64,000 nt of DNA, from the NCBI GenBank assembly GCA_963995505.1, contig OZ023185.1, positions 15,945,691-16,009,690 of the forward strand, written 5' to 3'. Source of the stretch: Hypericum androsaemum. Taxonomy: Eukaryota; Streptophyta; Magnoliopsida; Malpighiales; Hypericaceae. A model generated the notes under the pieces. That model was not told the origin of the DNA. It ran no database searches and saw only the letters and a program-made list of their open reading frames with translations. A program made the translations under genes and the position numbers. This document shows, in pieces, positions 12,301-26,106 of this stretch (positions are counted from its first letter, which is position 1; the number at the start of each line of letters is the position of its first letter).

Positions 12301-15300
12301 TCAGAGATGGTTGACAATTTCGCTTATGTATGAGTAATGCGGGATTCCAATGGTTGACAGTTTCTTCAGTTTGTGTATGAGTGACGTGGGATCCCTTTTG
12401 TATATTTTCTGCATGGTAAATAGATCTATTTGCTTCATCTTTCTTCTTTGTGCATTTTCCTTGTTGCTGGAAATTGGAAAGGTCTCATAGATGCTGTAAC
12501 TGTTGTCACCAACCAAGTTACATGTTTAGGTCATTGCACGTGCAGGTTATACTTGGCATCAAACTTGTTCTTCTTCCCATGATGGTGATGAGTTGTCACT
12601 CTGTGATATGAAGGGAAAAGAAGATCAGGAAGAGCTTCAAATTGCACTATTGGATCCAGATCAACGGTTTTCCTGTTCCTTTGATGTGGCTGACTGGTTC
12701 TCTGGCTTTTGGTCTAACAAGGGTGGGGATTGGAAGAGACAAGATGATGCTATTAATGACAGGATTCTCAGAAAAAAACTTGTTCTTAATGATGGTTTTC
12801 CATTGTGCCAAATGCCGAAGGCTGGTTACGAAGACCCACGATGGCATAGAAAAGATGACTTGTATTATCCTTCTCAAAGCAAAAGGCTTGATCTTCCCCT
12901 CTGGGGCTTCTCCTGTCTAGATGAGAAGAGTGATGTTGGTAGATTGGCACCTACCAAGCCTCCTGTTGCTAGGGGAGTCAAGGGAACAATGCTACCAGTG
13001 ATCAGGATAAATGCATGTGTGGTTAAGGACCATGGTTCTTTCATTTCCGAGTCTCGTTCAAAAGTAAGAGGGAAAGACAGGCACACTTCAAGGTCTGCCA
13101 GGATGTCAACTGCGGCTAATGATGGGAATAGATCAGCAGTTGAAGGTGAATTTCTCTGCGAACATGGAAATGGGGAGGAACCAAGCAGCTCATGGAAGTC
13201 CAATGTGTTCATCACTGTTCCAAAAGATCGCCTTTGCTCAGTGCATGACTTACAACTGCATTTAGGTGATTGGTATTATCTTGATGGCGCTGGGCATGTA
13301 CAGGGCCCTCAATTGTATTCAGAGCTTCAGGCCTTGGTGGATCAAGGAGTTATCCAAAACCATAGCAGTGTTTTCCGAAAATCTGATAGTTTATGGGTTC
13401 CAGTTATCTCTCATGCTGAAAGATCAGAGACTGAGCTCAAATATCACATGGATAGTGCTATGCCTTTAATTGATTCAAGTTCATTCCATGGCTTCCATCC
13501 TCAATTTGTTGGTTTTACACGTGGAAAGCTACATGAACTTGTAATGAGGGCATACAAAAGTCGGGAGTTTGCTGCTGCGATAAATGAGGTTTTGGATCCA
13601 TGGATTAGTTCTAAGCTGCCAAAGAAGGATAGTGTGCAAGGTATATATTGGAAATCTGGTAATTTATGGTTCTTTGCCAAAATCTAGTCCTTTTTAACCA
13701 TCTTCCAAATATATAGTCCAGTCGGATAAAGAAAATTACTTTTCTTTTTTAACTAATTGATGGTTGAATGAAGAGTTTGATGATAGTTCCGAGTTCAAAA
13801 GTTTTGACCATGACTATATCACATTTTTGTAAATGTTTATTAATTTCTTTGTATTGATAGGCTCTGGTGTCCTTTTTTGCTTTGTTTCCATGATATATTT
13901 GAAAGAAGATATTGTGATTGTTTCATGTTTGTCCACTGGATGTGTTGAAGGCCCCTCTATTGCCATTTCTGGATATCATCGGGTTGTCAGTTCCTACACA
14001 CTCCAAAATTCCTACGTATCGATTTTTATGTGTGCACCCATTGCTTCTGGTGCAGCTCTGAATTCATCTTTTCGTGGATTCTGTTATTAACACACTGATT
14101 TATCATGTTTTGGGTTCTGTCAACGTCAGGTTTTGATGGACGTGCAGGTAAAAGACCATGGTTGCAAGATGATGACAGTGGTGAAGACTGTGAACTTGAT
14201 GAGAACTTGCATACGGTCCAAATCCAAAAGGATGAGACCCCCTTCGAAGAGTTGTGTGGTGATTCTTCATTTAGTAGAGATGAAACTGCATACAGTGGAA
14301 CTGCAAATGGAAGCTGGGGTTTGTTGGATGGGCAAATGCTGGCCCGTGTCTTTCATTTTCTCAGACTTGACATGAAGTCCCTTGGGTTTGCTTCTTTGAC
14401 TTGCAAACATTGGCGAGCTGCGGTTGCTTTCTACAAGGATATTTCACAACATGTTGATTTTTCATCATTTGGCCCTGGTTGTAACGACTCCATGATATGG
14501 AATGTTTTGGTAAGTTCATATTTGCTTTGCATTGGAGTTGCTAATTACATTTTTATCTGTCCCTCTGATAACCACTCTTTTTTTGCAGAATGGCTACAAT
14601 AGACAGAGAATTAAATCAGTGGTGCTTGTTGGTTGTACCAGTATAACTTCTAGTATGCTCGAACAGATTATTCGCAGTTTCCCTCATTTATCTTCTGTAG
14701 ATGTCAGAGGTTGTGGGCAGTTTGGAGAATTGGTACATCAGTTTCCAAATGTGAGTTGGATTGAGAGTCGATATTCCCGTGGTGCATCAATTTCAGAGGA
14801 GTCTCATTTTTCAAAGAAGAATCTGAAGCGGAAAACTGAGGATAATATTGATACAAATGATTTTAATCTGACTGAGTATATTGAAAGTGGAAACAGCAGA
14901 GACTCAACCAACCAATTGTTTCGAAGGAGTTTGTACAAGCGCTCAAAGTTGTTTGATGCAAGAAAGTCATCATCAATTGCATCCAGGGATGCCCGTACAA
15001 GCCGCTGGTCGCTGAAGAAATCAGAAATTTGGCCCAAGAAAATGGAAGAGTACAAGAGAATGGAAGAGTTTCTTAGTTTAGGTTTAAGGGACGTCATGAA
15101 GCTGAATACCTTTGATTTCTTTGTGTCAAAGGTATGGTCACAATACTGTGTTATATATGTGCTATGTGGTCACTTAAGTTCTTATCTTATTCATCTTGTT
15201 AGCAGGTATCTGAAATGGAGGAAAGAATAAAAAGTGGATATTACTTGAAGCATGGATTTGGATCCGTCAAGAATGATATTGTGCGGATGTGCAAGGAGGC

Positions 15301-18300
15301 ACGCAAGTAAGTTTATCTTTTAGTTATCTGCTTGCTTCCTCTTGTCCCCATGATTTGTTGTTTAAGACATGCCTTATGAGCTCTTTCACTTAAGTTCACT
15401 GTTGCTTTGACCTCTATGATGACAGAGCAAGGATTCGTGGTTCTGGAGACATAAATCATACCATAGACTTGTTTTTCAAACTTGTTTCTCATTTGGGAAA
15501 AAGTTCCAAGTTATCGTATGGCAAAGATCAGCTTGTGAAGGCATGGAAAGAGGATTTAACTACTGGGTCCACTTCAATGAGGAGTAAGAAATCATCTGGA
15601 AGACACATGATTAGGAATAATGGCAGCATCTCTGCCAATGGCAGTTTTGATCATGGAGAAGGTCTAACTGATAGGGAAGGTAGAAAAGGAGCATCCAAGT
15701 GGAACAAGAAGTCTATTGATTCGGGAAGTGACTCTTCTGATGACTTTGGAAGCTCTTTTGTACGAGGTGACAGTACTGCTTCTGATACAGAAAGTGGCTC
15801 AGACTTCCGGCCAGAAAGTCAAATTGGAGAGTCTAGAGGCGATGGTTGTTCTACAACTGATGAAAGTTGTGTACCATATGAGCGCGAGTGGGGCGCTCGT
15901 ATGACGAAGGCAGGTCTGGTTCCTCCTGTCACTAGGAAATATGAAGTCATAGATCAGTATGTTATTGTGGCAGATGAGGAGGACGTCCAGAGGAAGATGT
16001 CTGTATCTTTGCCTGACGATTATGCTGAGAAGCTTGATGCACAAAAGAATGGCGCTGAGGAATTGGATATGGAACTTCCGGAAGTGAAGGGCTATAAACC
16101 CCGTAAACAGCTCGGAGAGGAAGTTATTGAACAAGAAGTTTACGGCATTGATCCATATACCCATAATCTTTTACTTGATTCGATGCCAGAGGAGTTGGGT
16201 TGGACTTTATCAGAAAAACATTTGTTTATTGAGGATGTGCTTCTCCGAACACTGAATACGCAAGTCAGGCGCTTTACGGGCACTGTGAATACGCCGATGA
16301 CGTTTCCATTGCAGCCTGTTATTGAAGAAATTGAAAAAGCTACTGCCAGAGACTCTGATACTCGGACAACAAAAATGTGTCGGTGTATCCTGAGGGCTAT
16401 AGGTAGTCGTCGTGATGATCGCTATGTTGCTTACAGGAAGGTAGATCATCACGTCACTAGTACAAAACACAAATGTTCAATATATTCTTATGTAATGTGC
16501 TTACATCTGCCTGGTTATATGTTATGGTCAGGGTCTTGGTGTTGTTTGCAACAAAGATGGTGGTTTTGGAGAGGAAGATTTTGTCGTTGAGTTCCTGGGA
16601 GAGGTATGGATGCTTCATTTAGTTCAGAAAATGGGCTCTCATTTTTGCTGATGAACAATACCACCGGGGCTTTCTGCTTACTTGTTTTTACCCTTATTGC
16701 ATCTATTTCATGCTTTTCTGTTTTTTTCTGCTGTTAAGGCTATGTGATCATGAAGTGTGTTAGTATTGGTGGTGCAGAGGCACAACGCAGTTTTCTGCGA
16801 GTAGCTATAGATCACATTGTCCTTAAGGGCCTAATCCGACTCCTATGAGTTTATAAAAGTCAACTGTCTTCTCCCAGTAACTGGGTGTCGTTGAAGCGCT
16901 CCATAAATTAACAGCTTATTGAGGCTTTATCTTTGAAAACTGCAAGCTGGTCGCCACTGTTTATGCCATTTGGATGCGTATGTTGGAGGAGTTTCACTTG
17001 AGAGCCTGCATGCTGAACTTGCAGAATTATGTTGGAGTTATGTATTTGAAAATTTTGTTCTCTTATATCAACTTGTCATTCTCTAGGTTTATCCTGCATG
17101 GAAGTGGTTTGAGAAGCAAGATGGAATTCGGTCTTTGCAGAAGGATAGCCAAGATCCTGCTCCGGAATTCTACAACATTTATCTTGAGAGGCCTAAGGTG
17201 GTTTCTTATAAGAAGCTCTACTGTAACAAAGCATTATTATTATGTTTCTACTTGTTATTGACCGTGATATCTGGCAGGGTGACGCTGATGGTTACGATTT
17301 GGTTGTTGTTGATGCCATGCACAAGGCCAACTATGCAAGCCGAATCTGTCACTCATGCAGACCTAATTGTGAAGCAAAGTGAGCCATGTTTTAGTTCTTG
17401 CTATTTTTATTATTATTGATTTGCAGTCTTCCCACTGATCCCATTATTTGCGTGTCCTCGGTATACTTGTAGAGAAATGAATGCATTCTCAATGACTGCT
17501 CTTTTTTCCCCTTAAAAGGGGGTGGGTGGATGGCAGTATTATTAGCAACAGTTGCTAATAGTTACCTTAGTTGGGAATGGTTCTGTTCTCCACTATTTTA
17601 TTTATGCCTCGCTGTTGCTAGATTTTGATTGTTCAAATTTTATTGGATGCAGAGTTACAGCTGTTGGTGGTCAATACCAGATAGGCATTTATGCTGTTCG
17701 TGAGATCCAGTGTGGCGAAGAAATAACATTTGACTACAACTCTGTGACAGAGGTGCTCATCTGCTACCTGTCAGGCTTCCTTTAACCATGGCATGACTAG
17801 TCTTGGTTTTGAGTCTGATTATTTTCTTTTGTCATTGCAGAGTAAGGAAGAGTATGAAGCATCTGTTTGTTTGTGTGGCAGCCAAGTTTGTCGAGGCAGC
17901 TACCTAAATTTGACTGGTGAAGGGGCTTTTCAAAAGGTGCAAAATGCATACCAATATTTTCATTGTGGTTAACTGCTTCCTTGTTAGAGGCAGTTTTTTG
18001 GAACTTCTTCTTGCGATCTTGTATGGATATGGCAGCTCAGTGGGGTCATGGCTGTATATGAGGTCCACGATTATGGATGATGAGGAGTATGCATAAACAT
18101 GTTAGAGAGAAAACTTAGGTAGAGGTCTGGTTCCGAGTACACTTTTCAAAGACCAGGGGAAGGCCTTAGTGGACAACACGACTCGAGAGTGCGTGCATAC
18201 CTTTTGGGATTTGAGAAGAATGCAAGTTTGTGATAATAGTTTTGTAGGATCTCAATATATGCAGTTATAAATAATATAGTCATAATTTTGGACAGTGGTT

Positions 18301-20371
18301 TTGCGATGGATATAACTCCTGTTAGGTCTTTACCCAGAGTGGTTGTAGCTTTATTGAGGTTGCTGCCACAGGCTTAGTTTTCTGCTCTATTTCTATTCCT
18401 TGTCTATTGCATTTATATGTGCTATGTGTGGTTGCTGTCTATCAGGTACTTAAGAAGTGCCATGGTATGCTGGATCGACATCGTTTGATGATAGAAGCAT
18501 GTCAATTGAATTCCGTGTCAGAAGAGGATTATCTTGAATTGGGAAGGGCAGGGCTAGGCAGTTGTTTGCTTGGTGGACTACCTGGGTGGGTGGTTGCTTA
18601 TTCAGCTCGCCTGGTACTTTCTTGCTTCCTCCCATTTGGTTCTGTATCTTAATCATATACTTTGCAATTTGGTTCCATTGTAAGTGCTTTTATTGATGCA
18701 TACATTCTTGTGAAGGTGAGGTTCATAAACCGGGAAAGAACAAAGCTTCCCAAGGAGATCTTGAGACATAATCTTGAAGAAAAAAGGAAATATTTCTCGG
18801 ATATCTATATGGAGGTAGAAAGAAGTGATGCCGAGGTTCAGGTAGAGGCTCATAGTTTCTTCTTTTTCGTTCTCATAGGGGATTGTGTGGAGGAATTTTG
18901 TTTAACCCATGTACTCCTTTTGTACATTGGCAGGCGGAAGGTGTTTACAACCAGAGGCTTCAAAATTTGGCTGTCACGCTTGACAAGGTTGGTACCAGAA
19001 TCTAGAAATCCTCATATGCCATTGTTCCAATTCATGGTCCATTCAAATAGTTCTGTTACAAAGCTTACCATATGATCCATGTTTAGCTGTTGATTAGGTT
19101 TTAATGCCCCTCTCTGTTGTCTAGGACATTGTCATTCTTTAGGGCTATCTTGTTGATCCAGATCTGTCATGTAACAGCTAATTTGATTTCTCTTTCGTTT
19201 GGCAAGTAAGCTAACTGAATTATAACTGGTAAATGCTGTTTCTAGGTGAGATATGTGATGAGATGCTTATTTGGTGACCCAAAGAAAGCCCCGCCTCCAT
19301 TGGAGAAGCTTAGTCCTGAAGAAACTGTTTCATTCCTCTGGAAAGGAGAGGGATCCCTGGTTGATGAACTCCTTCAGTGCATGTCTCCTCTTGTTGAGCC
19401 AGATGTACTGAGTAATCTTAAATTAAAGATCCAAGCTCATGATCCATCAGACTCTGACGATATGCGTAGAGCACTACGGAAATCTTTGTTATGGTAAATA
19501 CATCTTGTTCTTTGTTTTGCTTGTTTACTACTAGATGATTTTAGCATGATCTCATCTGTTATTTCTTTGAAGGTTGAGGGATGAGCTTCGAAGTCTTCCG
19601 TGTACAGATCAGTGTCAACATGATGCTGCAGCTGATTTGATTCACGTTTATGCTTACACAAAATTCTTCTTTAGGGTTAGGGTGAGTGCTTCTGCTTTTG
19701 TGGGGGACGGTGCTTTGTTTATCTTACTCTTGGGCTGAAACATATTCCATATTTGAATGCAGAAATACATGACATTTACTTCTCCACCAGTTTACATTAG
19801 TCCGCTTGACCTGGGCCCCAAGTTAGCTGACAAGTTGGGGCCGAGTAACCACGAGTATCGGAAGACGTATGGTGAAAATTACTGTATGGGGCAATTGATT
19901 TTTTGGCACATTCAGACTAATGTTGAGCCAGATTGTAGCCTGGACACTGCAACTAAAGGTTGCTTGTCCTTACCGAACGTTGCTTCCTTCTACATCAAAG
20001 CTGAAAAGCCGCCTCCAGATCGGAGTCATGGCTCAAGGTTGCTGAGAGTTATGCTGGAAAGGATGGTAAGTGGTGTGCGTAGAAGAAACTGTGCGTCGGT
20101 TCTTGGGCACCTCCACGCATGCACACTTGGGCACCTTGTCTTAATTTTCTCGAGTGATTCGACATCCATTGCTCATACGCTGATCTCTATGTTGTCGCAG
20201 GAAAAGCGTCCCCAGAAACCGTGGCCAAAGGACCAGTTATGGTCATTCAAGAACTTCCCCGATGTTATAGGCAGTCCAATGCTGGACGCTATCTTAAACG
20301 ACAGTTCGTCTATCGATAAGGAGATGCTTTCGTGGTTGAAGCAAAGGCCTTCGGTATTCCAGCACACGTAG
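9348..20371 (+). CDS. ATXR3: ATXR3/SDG2-like histone H3K4 methyltransferase
   Basis: SET-domain lysine methyltransferase; the Arabidopsis counterpart (SDG2) carries out most genome-wide H3K4 trimethylation in the nucleus. Nineteen coding exons join in frame: 9348-11760, 11908-11964, 12546-13640, 14130-14509, 14589-15131, 15206-15306, 15426-16440, 16532-16603, 17087-17197, 17278-17378, 17653-17752, 17841-17936, 18446-18613, 18716-18841, 18934-18987, 19246-19493, 19573-19681, 19763-20065 and 20201-20371. They give about 2420 residues, close to the Arabidopsis protein (~2335). The N terminus GDGGVACMPL matches the family. Then come basic and acidic low-complexity regions, an SPYGRER-type repeat (~380-505), two GYF-like modules (~658 and ~1064, both with WYYLD), an F-box-like stretch (~1252), SET (~1869-2000: CHSCRPNC, GEEITFDYN) and post-SET (CLCGSQVCRG). 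All exon phases fit and no stop interrupts, so the gene looks functional. Confidence 0.95.
10485..10860 (+). repeat. in-frame S/T-P repeat tract in ATXR3 exon 1
   Basis: Roughly 125 residues are built from tandem units of the type RERSPYGGERTP with F, H or A substitutions; the DNA repeats as units near 21-36 bp. Every unit carries SP or TP next to arginines, an arrangement like RS-domain and proline-directed kinase substrates. The Arabidopsis protein has a shorter, more degenerate tract at this place. The repetition also keeps another plus-strand frame open (10147-10914), which is a shadow and not a gene. Confidence 0.85.
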
Positions 20372-22690
20372 GATAGAAGTCGAGTTTGTGTATTGTTAGT
20401 GAATGGGGAAGCTGTTTTAGTTGTTTTGGAATGATTTCTCAATGTTAGTCTCAGCTGCCTCTTTTAGTGCGGTAGCTGTTGGGGGTCATCATTCCAAAAC
20501 CAGTTTCCCCCTCCTTTCTCCTCATTCTTGTGTACAGTTTCGATTGCCATTTTTGTTTTTTTCTGTGTAATCTGTAATTCAATTTGTGATGGTGAGGCAT
20601 TTTTATTAAATCTCCATAATCTGTGTGAAAAAAAATTAATCAAAAGAAGAATCCGTGAAAGCCGATGCGACCTCACTCAGAAAAGAAGAACAAATTTTCC
20701 TTGTAAATTATGTTTATACTGAATGATTAAGGTACGTACGTTCGAATAAGTGAGGAGATTAGGGAGTTTCAACTTCTTCCAACGACACTAATTTGGCATG
20801 GTGATAAAATTTCTCTCTAATATTACATGGGCACTAAAACTACCAAGTACCAACAATGGTGATTTTGCGTCAAGCTAGATGCCAAAACAGAAAAAAATTA
20901 AATAAAAATTAAAAGCCCCCGCCCCACCCGTGTTCAGGGCCGGCCGACAGCCCTGACGCCGGTGGGTTGCTCTATATATATTTTTCTTGCCAAGGTTATT
21001 CAAAAAAAAAAAAAATTGTATTTTTTATTCTCTGTAAATTAAGCTTAATATTTTCAATTCGTATAGAGTTCAATTTTTTTAATTTTCTATGAAAATTCGT
21101 ATAAATAACATATGTATGTGGATGAAAGATAAATTAATTATTTTTTTGGTAACCTGTGTCGGACTATGTGACTACTGTAACTAAGAAAATATTTAATTGG
21201 GTTGAATTATACGTAGATAAAAAATAATTAATTATTTATTTTGTAATCCGGATTAGCACGATTGACGTCTAACAGCCTAAATTTCGTTATCTTTCACCTG
21301 GCTGGCTATTGCCTCGGAGGAAAACAGGACAAGAAGTGCACGTTGGACGATGGGAATCACTCGATAACCAGGCCAGCAAGTCTCCTCCTCACTACCCAAG
21401 TGGAAAAAGCGTCACGTAAACGTTATGGAGCCAAGAAATGAGAATGGGGTCGGCCGCTGAGACCAATTGTCAAACTATCGTGTCGGATCGCCAGACGATT
21501 TTTTCAAGGGTGCATATCTCGAAAAATACCAGGTGACGTTTCTTTAACTTTTGATTTGGAAGGTTGGATTTTTAATTTTTTTGGGTAGATTTTTTGGGTG
21601 TAAATTTTGATGATATTTAGAGTTGATAAGTGTCGGGCCTTATTTTGTGAAGTTACTCTTTTAATATATTTTTTACATTCGTCAGAATTGAATCACTTAG
21701 ACAAATTTCATTGATCACAAATCAGTAGATTAGCATAAATTCTAAAAAAAACATACGATAACCGAAACACGGGCTTCGAAAAGTTGGTCGCTGTCCCACT
21801 TTCTTTTTTTAAGGTCCACGTCTGCATGGTGTTTTTCCACCCGTATACTAGTTATTTTCCCACTAGAGCCCTCTCTTCGGGCGAGAAAAGCATCCACCTT
21901 TTCTCATTCTTGCAATCCCATTTCCTTATATAAAAATTATTTAATATCCAGATAAATAGATCCATTACTCGTACTCTAAACCTCTAGTTAAATTATAACA
22001 ATCCATGCCAATAAAATTATGGTCATGAATTCCAACTCGTTAATAGTTTTATCGTAATATTATTGTTCATACTAAATTGTTGCAATACTATAATCTCTTA
22101 GATGATATTTCAGTGTCCATAAATTAATATGAATAACTGATGGCTATTAAATAAAAATTATAATTATAAGTCAATGGCATTTATTTTTTTTGGTGAATTT
22201 TTTTTCAAAAAAAAGACTTTACAAGTGTAATCATAATATAAAATTTACCTTTCAAAAAAATAAATAATTATAACCACAAAATTTTCAATTTTGTATAACA
22301 GAATGATGGTAGTGATCAAATGATTATAGATAATAAATATATCATAACTACTTAAAATACCACCCTTAAAGCTTCATTCAAATACCTAACAAGGATCTTA
22401 AGTTTATCCGGGCTATAAAATCTACCTTTATTGCCAAAGAGTTTGTAGTCCAACGGCACAAGGCATTGTAAATATCTAAGAGGTTTAAGATTCAAACCTT
22501 GGCAATGTCATGGTGTAATAATTTACCTTTTTAAAAAACTACCTTTATTGCTTATAAACATTGGGTTCAAATTCAATGGGGACATGAGTAATCCCCACTG
22601 AAAGGGACAGGGACAATATTGGAAATATAATAATTAAAATAATTAAAAAATATATCAGCAAAATAATAAAATTTATGGATATACAAGTAT
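20372..22690. other. 3' flank of ATXR3 and intergenic AT-rich DNA
   Basis: The first ~250 bp is the likely 3' untranslated region, with T-rich stretches and a TTTTTATTAAAT word near 20600. Beyond this the sequence is AT-rich with homopolymer runs and a short GC-rich patch at about 20920-20970. No open frame resembling a known protein and no RNA gene were seen. Confidence 0.5.
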
Positions 22691-22692
22691 GT

Positions 22693-23087
22693 GAATATTG
22701 GTTTCTATTTTCTCGGATATTGGTTTCCATCTTCTAGGCTATTGGTTTCATTCTACTACGATATTGGTTTCATTCTACTATGATATTGGTTTTCATCTTC
22801 TATTTTATTGATTTCATTGTACTATGATATTGGTTTCATTCTACTATGATATTGGTTTCCATCTTCTCGGTATTGGTTTCATTCTACTATGATATTGGTT
22901 TCATTCCACCGTGATATTGGTTTTCATCTTCTCGGATATTGGTTTCATTCTACTATGATATTGGTTTCCATCTTCTCGGATATTGGTTTCATTCTACTAT
23001 GATAATGGTTTCATTCCACCGTGATATTGGTTTTCATCTTTTCAGATATTGGTTTCATTTTACTATGATATTGGTTTCATCTTCTCG
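22693..23087. repeat. 22-bp minisatellite, about 18 units
   Basis: Tandem units start GATATTGGTTTC and differ in the last eleven bases, giving three recurring subtypes: ending in CATCTTCTCG, CATTCTACTAT or CATTCCACCGT. The subtypes are not random: a five-unit order recurs twice in the right half, indicating higher-order duplication of about 110 bp. There are no unique spacers, so this is not a CRISPR-like array. Confidence 0.9.
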
Positions 23088-24944
23088 ACTAGAATGTAAG
23101 CTACGAAGAAGAATAAAAAAAAAAGATCAATGATATTGGGAAAAAAGATGGCAGCGTAATGTAATTTTCAAAGGGAAGCGTTCCAATATCTGAACGGGGC
23201 TTCAATTGTGGGAGGAGAATCGGGGGGGGGGGGGACAACACCCAATTAATTAAACACCAACCTTCAATACTTCGACTTTAACCAAAAAAAACTCGCAACA
23301 TATAGTAAACCCAGTTCATATATCCAGAAAATCGCAAAATGTAGTGCTCAAAAGCACAAAAAATTGTACCGCCAAGAACAAGAGGCTCCGAAATCAACAA
23401 AAACAAAACAACACCTAAATCCTAATTCCAGTTGAACAACGAACTCAATTAAGCCCTAAATTTCTTCCTGGGTTTCGTCTAAGTTTTGAGGTGAGTGGTT
23501 CGGGGTTGAGGAAGCGAGGGAGAGAGGCGGTTGGGGGGAAGCAGAGACGGAGTTGGGGGAACGGCGTGTGGGGGGGAATCGGGGACCGGGAGAGGGGGGG
23601 GAGGGGCCGGGAACGGGGGGGTTGTGGGAAGGCGGAACGGGGGGGGGGGGGGGGAGGACGGGGACGGGGACGGGGACGGGGGGGGGGGGGGGGGTGTGGA
23701 TCGTGATGGAGATGATTTTTTTTGTAGGGTTATATAGAAAAATGGTAGAACCCTAATGAGTATGTTTGGATAAAACTCGAAAATACCCTCAATAGATTCT
23801 GACCATCAGATCTGTAAAAAAAGAATTTGATCAAATCTAAAGGCCCATATTTAGTCCATACTATGGGGATGATTTTTATGTAGTCCCCCTAAATCGAAAT
23901 CCATAAACATTATTCAGAATTCCGAACTCCAATTGATGGTTCTAAATTCTAAATTTGGCCAGGTCAATCAATGCTAGATACTGCTTTTGGAACAGTTTAA
24001 TGATGCCTTTAAGCCTTACTCTATAAGATCTATTTGAACTTGAATGGGATAAACCTAATCTTATCAGCTTTTGTTGATTAAAAGAGTGTAAAATTTTTCG
24101 TGGATATATATTTTTGCCTGAATATCTGATATTTTGGGAATGGCTCTCTCAATAATACATTCTCTATTCTTAAGTCTTAATTTGAAATTTCATTAACTGA
24201 AATCTAAGTGACTTACTGGTTGAACCAACCCAATAATATTATCACCGACTGCCATATGAATATATTCTTAACGATTCTTTTCTTAACAAACAAAAAACAT
24301 CTACGTAAAACGAACCCAAGTAAAGTAAAAGTAAGGAACTATTTAGATATATTCCCCGGTCACGCTCCTCCATGAGCTGGTTATACTCTTCTTTTCTTGC
24401 TCCTCCATCAAAGGAATCCGATGATGGAAGAAAAAGTAGATAAAGTAATAATCACAAAAAATAAGTGAAAAGCAAAAAATAAATTAGTTTCCACCGTTTT
24501 TATGCAAAAGCTAGCTTTTGGTACTTATCTCACTGATTCCTTTTGATGCATTCTTTATCATTCTTTATACTTCCTTATCAAGGTAAATCATTCTTTATAT
24601 TTTTTGGTATACTTCTATGGTATCGTCGTGTTTAGACTGTCGGGTTTAGGAGATGATTATTCTAATAATATTTTTTTCATTGGTAAGACTTGAACTCAGG
24701 CAATATTTAAAAACTAAAAATATCTTATTACTTGTACCGATTCCTATTGTTTATTTATACTTGGTAGACTCTGATGTTGTCACATATTTCTTGAAATCTA
24801 GCCAGTGTCTTCACTACCTCCTCCTCCACATCATTCAAGAACAACATACAAGGAAAAACCCACTTTCGCAATCCAGTTGAATATTTCTCCCAGGCAACCA
24901 TCTTTTAAAAACTTCGCATTAATACGCACCAAATAATAGAAAAT
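23088..24944. other. intergenic with G-rich tracts
   Basis: Contains a G-run at about 23222-23234, a stretch resembling a gene 5' leader (about 23280-23490), and a strongly G-rich segment at 23515-23700 including four GGGGAC units at about 23655-23685 between long G-runs. After 23760 the sequence is AT-rich up to the DUF1218 start codon. The glycine-rich open frames over the G tract are a consequence of composition. Confidence 0.5.
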
Positions 24945-26106
24945 ATGGTTAAGCTTGGGGGTATTCTCGTTTGCCTCCTGATAGTCGCAATGGACATCGC
25001 CGCTGGCATCCTTGGCATCCAAGCAGAAGTCGCACAGAACAAGGTACCTATTTCTCAAGCGGCAGTGAGTTCGAACTATTCAAAAAGGATTGTGTTGTAG
25101 AATGTAAAAAAAACTTTATATATCATATATACAAAGTTGATCAATATAAGGGCATTAATTAATAAAATGGAAACAGGTGAATATATTTCTTTTATTAGTA
25201 AATTTTATTCTAATATAATAATATGTATATTTACAGTCCGTGAGTGTTAAATTCCTCGTTTCAGGTGAAACACTTGAGGATGTGGATATTTGAGTGTAGA
25301 GACCCGAGCCAGGACGCCTTCAGGCTGGGATTAGCGGCGGCGGCGCTGTTGAGCCTCGCCCATGTAGTCACCAATCTGCTGGGAGGCTGCATGTGCATTT
25401 GCTCTCAGGATGAGCTTCAAAAGGCTTCTCCTAATAGGCAACTTTCTATGGCCTGCCTCGTCTTCTCTTGGTAATTAATTATATATTCACCTTTACATTT
25501 TCTCATATTAATTACATTTTTTATGTATATCTGATTCGCCGGAAAATAGTCGTCTTTGTATTTTTGACAATAAAGTTATTTCCAAAAAAAAATTTTATCT
25601 GCAAAAATAGGAAAACTTACTACGGTCCGACCTGTTAGAAGAGGAAATTACATTGTCTTTCGGTTTCAACACAACATCAATATAATGGATCTAGGCGATT
25701 TAATTTGAGTTTGTTTCGTGATAACAAACAAATTAATATAATCTCTGATCCTGTGGGTCCAATCAGTTTCTGAATTATGTTGATTATATATTTATTTAAC
25801 AGTACCCAAGACCAGCAAACTATCAAGAAAAAGCATTAACCAAAATGACAGGTCCACTGGAACGTAAATTATTTGACCAAATTTTTGATTTTCTGTTGGT
25901 GGGTCAGGATAATATTGGCCGTCGGATTGTCGATGCTGGTGATTGGAACCATGTCCAACAACAAATCAAGGGGTTCGTGTGGCTTCTCACACCATCATTT
26001 CCTTTCAATTGGAGGCATTTTGTGCTTCGTCCATGCTCTCTTCTCTGTTGCGTATTACGTTTCTGCTAATTCCGTGGAAGATGGAAAGTTCGGAAGTCAT
26101 GTTTGA
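24945..26106 (+). CDS. DUF1218 four-helix membrane protein (DESIGUAL/VCC-like)
   Basis: Small plant membrane protein of the DUF1218 family, whose characterised members affect vein and leaf patterning (DESIGUAL/VCC) or lignin deposition (MWL). Exons 24945-25043, 25265-25470 and 25908-26106 join in frame to 167 residues, the family's usual length. Features: an N-terminal hydrophobic segment (LGGILVCLLIVAMDIAAGIL), the conserved WIFECRDPS loop, a second segment with NLLGGCMC, a third (IILAVGLSMLVIGTM) and a fourth (ILCFVHALFSVAYYVSA). Cysteines lie in the loops. The start is the first methionine before the hydrophobic segment, and all junctions are GT-AG. A Copia element lies about 640 bp past the stop codon. 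Which subfamily it belongs to needs a tree; the family call is firm. Confidence 0.88.

Noticed and set aside
22693..23087. CRISPR-like regular repeats
   Set aside because: Head-to-tail units with no unique spacers, in a plant nuclear context: a minisatellite.
23491..23756. Glycine-rich proteins at the G-rich tract
   Set aside because: Three frames open at once through composition; not coding.
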